NCBI GenBank assembly: GCA_047639165.1
Contig: JBLINH010000016.1
Location: forward strand, 1 to 16,479
Reading direction: 5' to 3'
From: JBLINH01 sp047639165
GTDB lineage: Bacteria > Patescibacteriota > Minisyncoccia > Phycocordibacterales > JAACPR01
Length of the DNA stretch: 16,479 nucleotides
Shown here: positions 11,786-16,479 of the stretch, piece after piece
Layout of the letters: each line of letters opens with the position of its first letter
How positions within the stretch are numbered: the first letter of the stretch is position 1
The notes under the pieces: model-generated
Seen by the model: the letters and a program-made list of their open reading frames with translations, nothing else
Databases searched by the model: none
Told to the model about the DNA's origin: nothing
Position numbers and translations under genes: made by a program

Positions 11786-13435
11786 ATGACTAAAGGAAAG
11801 AAATTCAACCACAAATACATTTTTGTAATAGGAGGAGTTATGTCCGGTGTAGGTAAGGGAATCACTACATCTTCTGTTGGTACGATTCTTCAAGCACTAG
11901 GACACAAAGTTAATTTAATGAAAGTTGATCCATACCTCAACGTTGATGCTGGAACTATGAATCCAACAGAACACGGTGAGGTTTTTGTTATGGATTGTGG
12001 TCTTGAAACTGATCAAGATATGGGGAACTATGAAAGATTCTTGAACAGGTCTCTCCTAAAAGTAGACTATGTAACTAGTGGAATGGTCTACAGAGAAGTA
12101 ATTGAGAAAGAAAGAAACTTAAAATATGGAGGAAAATGCGTGGAAGCAATCCCCCACATCCGAGATGATATTGTTAGAAGATATCAAGATTCCGCTAAAG
12201 TAAATAAATCGGATATTACAATCGTTGAGATTGGGGGAACTGTTGGTGACTACCAGAACATTATGTTTATGGAGGCAGCTAGAGTTTTGAAAGTTAAGCA
12301 TCCTCAGGATGTATTTTTCATAATGGTTTCTTTCCTTCCAGTTCCAAGCAAACTTGGAGAGATGAAGACAAGACCAACACAAAACGCTGTGAGACAACTA
12401 AATTCATACGGTATTCAGGCTGATCTCATAATCGCAAGAAGTGATAGAGAGTTAGATGACAAAAGAAAAGAAAAATTAGCTATCACATGTAATGTTCCAA
12501 AGGAGAATGTTATATCAGCACCTGATATTGAGAGTGTATATGACGTACCACTAAACTTTGAGAAAGATCATATTGGAAAGATGATCGCTAAAACACTAAA
12601 CATTTCAAATGGTTCTCCTGATCTTTCAAAATGGAAAAAGTTTGTTAACAGTACAAAGAACACAAAAGGAGAGATTAAAATTGCTGTTGTAGGTAAATAT
12701 TTTGATACAGGAGATTTTGTTTTATCAGACGCATATATTTCAGTCATTGAAGCGATAAAATACTCAGCATACTCACAAGGAGTGAAAGCTAAACTCAGTT
12801 GGATTAACTCAAAGAGATATGACAATGATCCAAAGAAAGTAAAAGAACTTTCAAAGTTTGATGGTGTCATCGTACCGGGAGGATTCGGAGAAAAGGGAAT
12901 CGAAGGAAAGATGGCTGTGATAAAATATGTAAGAGAAAACAAGATTCCATATTTAGGACTGTGCTATGGAATGCAACTTATGGTAATTGAGTATGCTAGG
13001 AATGTGGTTGGGATAAAAGACGCACATACTGCTGAGATAAAAGAAAAGGCTGAAAACTTAATCATAGACATCATGCCTGATCAAAAGAAAAAAATCGCAG
13101 AAGGGAATTATGGTGGAACTATGAGATTAGGCGAGTATCCAGCGTATCTAAAGCGTGGAACTATTGCTCGAAAAGCATATGGAACAGGAGAGATAAAAGA
13201 AAGACACAGACACCGATATGAGGTGAATCCTGAATATATAGCTGAATTACAAGACAAAGGTCTTGTGTTCTCTGGAACATCAAAGGATATGAGGCTTATG
13301 GAAATAGCGGAGCTTTCAAAGAAAGATCACCCATTCATGCTTGGAACACAGTTCCATCCTGAGTTTAAAGCACGACCACTTTCTCCCCATCCTCTGTTTA
13401 CTGAGTTTGTCAAAGCTATAAAAGGAAAAAAATAG
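11786..13435 (+). CDS. pyrG: CTP synthase (glutamine-hydrolysing)
   Basis: 549 aa, usual length. Converts UTP, ATP and glutamine to CTP, the last step of de novo pyrimidine nucleotide synthesis. The amidoligase domain (about 9-275) has the P-loop VIGGVMSGVGKGITTSS, VDPYLNVDAGTMNP, and the Mg-binding region through E148 in VEIGGTVGD. The class I glutamine amidotransferase domain (about 297-545) has GGFGEKG, the nucleophile Cys393 in YLGLCYGMQ, and His524/Glu526 in GTQFHPEF. RHRHRYEVN is also typical. The residues around the P-loop differ from the common GVVSSLGKGI, here GVMSGVGKGI. ATG is 4 nt after the ftsX stop with no Shine-Dalgarno, so it is probably part of the prfB-ftsEX transcript. Ends in TAG, the only one in the window. 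Confidence 0.97.
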   Translation: MTKGKKFNHKYIFVIGGVMSGVGKGITTSSVGTILQALGHKVNLMKVDPYLNVDAGTMNPTEHGEVFVMDCGLETDQDMGNYERFLNRSLLKVDYVTSGMVYREVIEKERNLKYGGKCVEAIPHIRDDIVRRYQDSAKVNKSDITIVEIGGTVGDYQNIMFMEAARVLKVKHPQDVFFIMVSFLPVPSKLGEMKTRPTQNAVRQLNSYGIQADLIIARSDRELDDKRKEKLAITCNVPKENVISAPDIESVYDVPLNFEKDHIGKMIAKTLNISNGSPDLSKWKKFVNSTKNTKGEIKIAVVGKYFDTGDFVLSDAYISVIEAIKYSAYSQGVKAKLSWINSKRYDNDPKKVKELSKFDGVIVPGGFGEKGIEGKMAVIKYVRENKIPYLGLCYGMQLMVIEYARNVVGIKDAHTAEIKEKAENLIIDIMPDQKKKIAEGNYGGTMRLGEYPAYLKRGTIARKAYGTGEIKERHRHRYEVNPEYIAELQDKGLVFSGTSKDMRLMEIAELSKKDHPFMLGTQFHPEFKARPLSPHPLFTEFVKAIKGKK

Positions 13436-13493
13436 CTTATACTGAAGCTGTATATAGGGTATTATTGTATTAATAATAGTTAAAAATCTTTAT
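13436..13493 (+). other. 58-nt gap before the FIST operon with a small inverted repeat
   Basis: ATTATT (13461-13466) and AATAAT (13472-13477) are inverted around GTATT. The whole gap is AT-rich. No convincing -35/-10 pair and no T-tract terminator for pyrG is seen, though a promoter for the signalling genes is expected here. The FIST gene could also be read through from pyrG. Confidence 0.3.
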
Positions 13494-14645
13494 ATGAAAA
13501 TCGAACAAAAAAGTTGGACTAAAGGTGATGGATGGAAAACATTGGAAAGTGACCTGGGTGAAAACACACCACAGATAGTTTTTGTTTTTGGTGGAAGAGA
13601 AGAGCTTGAGGAAGCTGAACGTTTTAATGAACTTAAAGAATCATACCCTCAATCAAAAATATTACTTTGTTCAACAGCTGGAGAGATAATCGGAACTAAA
13701 GTATCAGATAATTCCCTTGCAGTTTCTGCAGTACATTTTGAAAAAACTACTTTAGAGTTTACTCAAACATCAATTTCTGATCCTAAGGATAGCGAAGAGA
13801 AAGGAAAAGAGGTTGCTAGTAAGTTACCAAAAGAAGGTTTGGTACACGTTATGGTTTTCTCTGATGGACTTAAGGTTAACGGTACAAGTTTAGTACAAGG
13901 AGTTCTTGGAGAATTGGCACCTGAAATATCAGTAACAGGAGGATTAGTTGGAGACGGAGCTAATTTCAAAAAAACAGTTATAGGCTTAGATGAGGTTCCA
14001 AAGGAGGGAGGTATTATCCTAGTAGGATTCTATGGAGAATCTTTGAAGGTAGGACATGGATCACTAGGAGGTTGGGATTCTTTCGGTCCTTTAAGATTGA
14101 TAACAAAATCAAAAGGGAATGTTCTGTATGAGCTTGATGGAAAACCAGCTCTTGAACTATATAAAAGGTATCTAGGAGATGAAGCTAAAGACCTTCCTGG
14201 ATCAGGACTTTTGTTCCCATTGAACCTAATCATCGAAGATACTGATGGAAGTAAGTCTGAAGTTGTACGAACTCTACTCGCTGTTAGTGAGGAAGATCAA
14301 AGTATGACATTTGCTGGAGATATGCCAGAAGGCTCTCATGCGAACCTAATGAAGGCAAACTTTGATCGACTAGTAGATGGAGCTGAAGGAGCAGCTAAGA
14401 TGAGTAGTGAGGCGTTTACCGGAGGAGATCCAGAGTTAGCTATCCTAATTAGCTGTGTTGGTAGAAAACTAGTTTTGAAAGATCGTATTGAAGAGGAGAC
14501 CGAAGCTGTTAAATCTCAGTTAGGAGAGAACACTAAGATGGTTGGTTTCTACTCATATGGTGAGATCTCACCGATAACTCCAACAGAGAAACAATGTAAG
14601 TTGCATAATCAGACCATGACGATAACAACATTCAAAGAAATCTAA
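13494..14645 (+). CDS. FIST-domain sensor protein (FIST_N plus FIST_C)
   Basis: 383 aa, soluble, no TM or signal peptide. FIST is a ligand-binding sensory module, thought to bind small molecules such as amino acids. FIST_N (about 25-215) shows LLCSTAGEIIG (57-67) and TGGLVGDGANF (148-158), the usual GCST-GEI and GG-x-GDG motifs. FIST_C (about 218-365) shows AILISCVGRKLVL (316-328) and GFYSYGEISP (351-360). The whole protein is only the sensor, with no transmitter domain attached; the histidine kinase begins 2 nt downstream. It therefore probably signals to that kinase by direct contact in the cytoplasm. Ligand unknown. Family certain from the motifs, partner inferred from operon structure. 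Confidence 0.92.
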   Translation: MKIEQKSWTKGDGWKTLESDLGENTPQIVFVFGGREELEEAERFNELKESYPQSKILLCSTAGEIIGTKVSDNSLAVSAVHFEKTTLEFTQTSISDPKDSEEKGKEVASKLPKEGLVHVMVFSDGLKVNGTSLVQGVLGELAPEISVTGGLVGDGANFKKTVIGLDEVPKEGGIILVGFYGESLKVGHGSLGGWDSFGPLRLITKSKGNVLYELDGKPALELYKRYLGDEAKDLPGSGLLFPLNLIIEDTDGSKSEVVRTLLAVSEEDQSMTFAGDMPEGSHANLMKANFDRLVDGAEGAAKMSSEAFTGGDPELAILISCVGRKLVLKDRIEEETEAVKSQLGENTKMVGFYSYGEISPITPTEKQCKLHNQTMTITTFKEI

Positions 14646-14647
14646 GT

Positions 14648-15955
14648 ATGCATAAGACTCTTGAAAGACAAATCATCCGTGTATATGGAAGTTTAGATAA
14701 TTTGCCAAAAGAGGCAGAAGCTTTAGTGACTGAGATCAGCAAAACATATGGAGACTATGATAAAGAGCACTCTTTGATTGATCGTTCTCTGGAGATTAGT
14801 TCGGAAGAACTAACGGGTCTTCTTGATACTCTATCTAAGACCAACAAGGAGATTGAAAAGAAAGTCGAGGAAAGAACAGCTGAACTAGCCCAAGAGAAGA
14901 GTAAGTTAAACCAAATTGCTGAGAACATGACAGTCGGTGCCATACTGATAGATCGAATCGGTAATGTTCTGTTTGTAAACAACGAGGCAAAGAAGATAAT
15001 AGGTCTCGGTGAAGGTGATATAAAAACAGCGTTGGATAGTCTTTATAAAAAGTTCGATGATCCTTTAGTTGAACAAGCTACAAAAAAATGTATTTCTGGA
15101 GAAGAGTCTGATCTTTCAGAAATTGAGTGTGGGGGAGCTATATATAAGCTTGCGTTTAAGAGCGTATATAATGAAGATGGATCTACATTTGGGCACCTTA
15201 TCTGGATTAGGGATATTACTGAAGAAAAGCTACTAGACCGTTCAAAGAGTGAATTGGTTGCTGTTGCATCCCACCAGTTGAGAACACCTCTAACTGTTAC
15301 AAAAGGAAATACAGAAATGTTGTTAGATAAGAGTTTTGGAGATTTAAACGAAGAACAAGAAATAGTACTCAACCATATGGCCGAAGCCAACGATAGGCTG
15401 ATCACTTTGGTAAATGAAATGCTCGATATTACGAAGATCGAAAAGAACAAACTTCATATGAGCGTTGTTAAGATCGATGTACTGGAGATTGTAGAATCTG
15501 TAATAGAAAGTTTAGAGAATCATGCTAAAAAACATGGTACTGATATTTGTTTTACAAAAACAGATGGCGAGGTCCCACTTATCATGGGAGATGAAATGAG
15601 AGTACGACAAATATTCCAGAACTTAACTGAAAACGCTATTCAATATAACAGGAAGACAGGTAACGGTGAGTGTTCAATCAAAATAGACTTAGTTGTTAAT
15701 GAATCAAATGTTGAAGTCAGTGTTAAAGACAGTGGAATAGGTATTCCAGTTCCGGAGCAAGGAAAGATATTCGAAAGATTTTACAGAGCCACAAACTCTG
15801 TGAAGTTCGCAAGTAGTGGTACCGGACTAGGACTATACATAGCAAAGTCCATAATTGATAAACTAGGAGGTAGTATCCGTTTCGAATCAGAAGAGAACAA
15901 AGGGACGACATTTTTTGTTACTTTCCCTATCGCAGATTACAAAAAACAATTATAA
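14648..15955 (+). CDS. Soluble PAS-domain sensor histidine kinase
   Basis: 435 aa, no TM helix, so cytosolic. N-terminal segment (1-58), with LERQIIRVYGSLDNLPKEA and SLIDRSLEISSEEL, resembles, from memory, a helical region found in kinases and cyclases near FIST genes. A coiled coil (about 60-90) leads to a PAS domain (about 88-195; ILIDRIGNVLFVNNEAKKI). HisKA follows with His209 in VASHQLRTPLTV. The ATPase domain has N-box Asn329 (QNLTENAIQYN), G1 DSGIGIP (361-367), F-box FERFYR and G2 GTGLGLYIAK (391-400). All catalytic motifs are intact. Input is probably through the FIST protein encoded 2 nt upstream and through PAS. Output goes to the response regulator 9 nt downstream. Confidence 0.95.
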   Translation: MHKTLERQIIRVYGSLDNLPKEAEALVTEISKTYGDYDKEHSLIDRSLEISSEELTGLLDTLSKTNKEIEKKVEERTAELAQEKSKLNQIAENMTVGAILIDRIGNVLFVNNEAKKIIGLGEGDIKTALDSLYKKFDDPLVEQATKKCISGEESDLSEIECGGAIYKLAFKSVYNEDGSTFGHLIWIRDITEEKLLDRSKSELVAVASHQLRTPLTVTKGNTEMLLDKSFGDLNEEQEIVLNHMAEANDRLITLVNEMLDITKIEKNKLHMSVVKIDVLEIVESVIESLENHAKKHGTDICFTKTDGEVPLIMGDEMRVRQIFQNLTENAIQYNRKTGNGECSIKIDLVVNESNVEVSVKDSGIGIPVPEQGKIFERFYRATNSVKFASSGTGLGLYIAKSIIDKLGGSIRFESEENKGTTFFVTFPIADYKKQL

Positions 15956-15956
15956 T
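15951..15956 (+). promoter_or_regulatory. TATAAT overlapping the kinase stop codon
   Basis: Perfect TATAAT covers the TAA of the histidine kinase and ends 8 nt before the regulator ATG at 15965, predicting a leaderless separate transcript. No -35 is seen at the proper distance. Same layout as at 10841-10846. Confidence 0.35.
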
Positions 15957-15964
15957 ATTTAAAT

Positions 15965-16357
15965 ATGGAATTATCTGGAAAAACAATATTGTTGGTGGAA
16001 GATGATCAGTTAGTTGGTGAAATGCTAAACAGACGTCTTAGACTTGCTGGTGCTAAAATCATTTGGGCTTCTGACGGAGAAGACGCTTTGGAAAAGATCG
16101 TACTAGAAAAGATTGATGTCATTGTTACAGATCTAATGATGCCAAGACTTGATGGTTTTGAAATGCTTAAGCAAATTAAAGCAAATCCTAAAACAATGAA
16201 TATTCCTTTCATGATGCTTACTAATCGTTCTGTTGAGGAAGATGAGGTTAACAACATGAAGAAAGTTGGTCTTGATGATTATGTTGTTAAGTCAGAAATT
16301 GATCTAAAGGGAGTTGTTGCTAAGATAGTCTCTATTTTAGAGAAGAAAGGGAAGTAA
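15965..16357 (+). CDS. Single-domain response regulator (receiver only)
   Basis: 130 aa, one CheY-like receiver with no DNA-binding or enzymatic output. The acidic pocket E12-D13-D14 (LLVEDDQLVG), phospho-acceptor Asp56 (VIVTDLMMPRLDG), Thr86 (MMLTNRS) and Lys109 (YVVKS) are all present. It should be phosphorylated by the kinase encoded 9 nt upstream. Without an output domain it must act by protein contact, as in CheY or Spo0F phosphorelays, or pass phosphate to a histidine phosphotransfer protein not in this window. The stop is followed by 46 nt to tRNA-Gln with no terminator hairpin. Confidence 0.94.
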   Translation: MELSGKTILLVEDDQLVGEMLNRRLRLAGAKIIWASDGEDALEKIVLEKIDVIVTDLMMPRLDGFEMLKQIKANPKTMNIPFMMLTNRSVEEDEVNNMKKVGLDDYVVKSEIDLKGVVAKIVSILEKKGK

Positions 16358-16366
16358 CATCTACTC

Positions 16367-16395
16367 TTGAATATTTGGTATTTATCGAGTATTCT
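16367..16395 (+). promoter_or_regulatory. tRNA-Gln promoter predicting almost no 5' leader
   Basis: TTGAAT (16367-16372, four to five of six) and TATTCT (16390-16395, four of six) are exactly 17 nt apart. The tRNA's first base is at 16404, 8 nt after the -10, so transcription would start at or within 1-2 nt of the mature 5' end. Confidence 0.45.
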
Positions 16396-16403
16396 TTGAG
16401 TAT

Positions 16404-16474
16404 TGCCTGATCGTCTAATGGTAGGACTGCGGTTTCTGGTACCGTCAATTGGGGTTCGAGTCCCTGTCCGGCAG
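16404..16474 (+). tRNA. tRNA-Gln (anticodon CUG)
   Basis: 71-nt cloverleaf. Acceptor TGCCTGA (16404-16410) pairs with TCCGGCA (16467-16473) with one T-C mismatch at the fifth pair; U1-A72 is typical of bacterial tRNA-Gln. The anticodon stem GCGGT/ACCGT encloses the loop TTCTGGT, placing CTG as anticodon. D-stem GTCT/GGAC and T-loop TTCGAGT are regular. The variable loop is 4 nt. CCA is not encoded (CAA follows). Anticodon CUG reads CAG only, so a second tRNA-Gln (UUG) should exist elsewhere. Confidence 0.93.
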
Positions 16475-16479
16475 CAAGT

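Overview
This AT-rich window reads like a chromosomal segment of a Patescibacteria (CPR) type bacterium. The evidence is indirect: small dense genes, few Shine-Dalgarno sequences, a very short RF2, tRNA genes without encoded CCA, and several small membrane proteins of the kind common in that group. A prfB gene with intact SPF and GGQ motifs, together with TGA and TAA stops, argues for the standard code and against a UGA-recoded lineage. I cannot assign a phylum within the group.

Layout. After a terminator (1-29), a three-gene operon (60-3562) encodes a MacAB/YknXYZ-like exporter: membrane fusion protein, permease and ATPase. A separate promoter starts a small membrane protein plus a coiled-coil protein (3681-4113) whose reading frame is interrupted by TAA. 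Next come an ECF-type sigma factor, a three-TM protein that is probably its anti-sigma factor, and a secreted LTxxQ-like protein (4210-6083), overlapping end to end and closed by a bidirectional terminator. A convergent two-TM protein follows (6138-6398, minus). The stretch 6411-7061 has no intact gene; it holds a possible structured element and a clear aspartyl-tRNA synthetase pseudogene. rluF (minus) is divergent from a LysM operon (7941-8513), which is followed by a terminator, tRNA-Thr(GGU) and a second LysM protein (8751-9158). A strong terminator precedes prfB-ftsE-ftsX-pyrG (9304-13435), a housekeeping cluster for translation termination, division/cell-wall hydrolase control and CTP synthesis. 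The window ends with FIST sensor - cytosolic PAS histidine kinase - single-domain response regulator (13494-16357) and tRNA-Gln(CUG).

How the parts fit. The exporter, sigma/anti-sigma/LTxxQ group, LysM proteins and FtsEX all act at the envelope. The FIST-HK-RR set looks like an intracellular ligand-sensing relay in which the ligand-binding protein is separate from the kinase. The most unusual recurring signal is promoter placement: several genes have a -10 box only 6-9 nt before ATG, predicting leaderless mRNAs, and tRNA-Gln has a promoter predicting almost no 5' leader.
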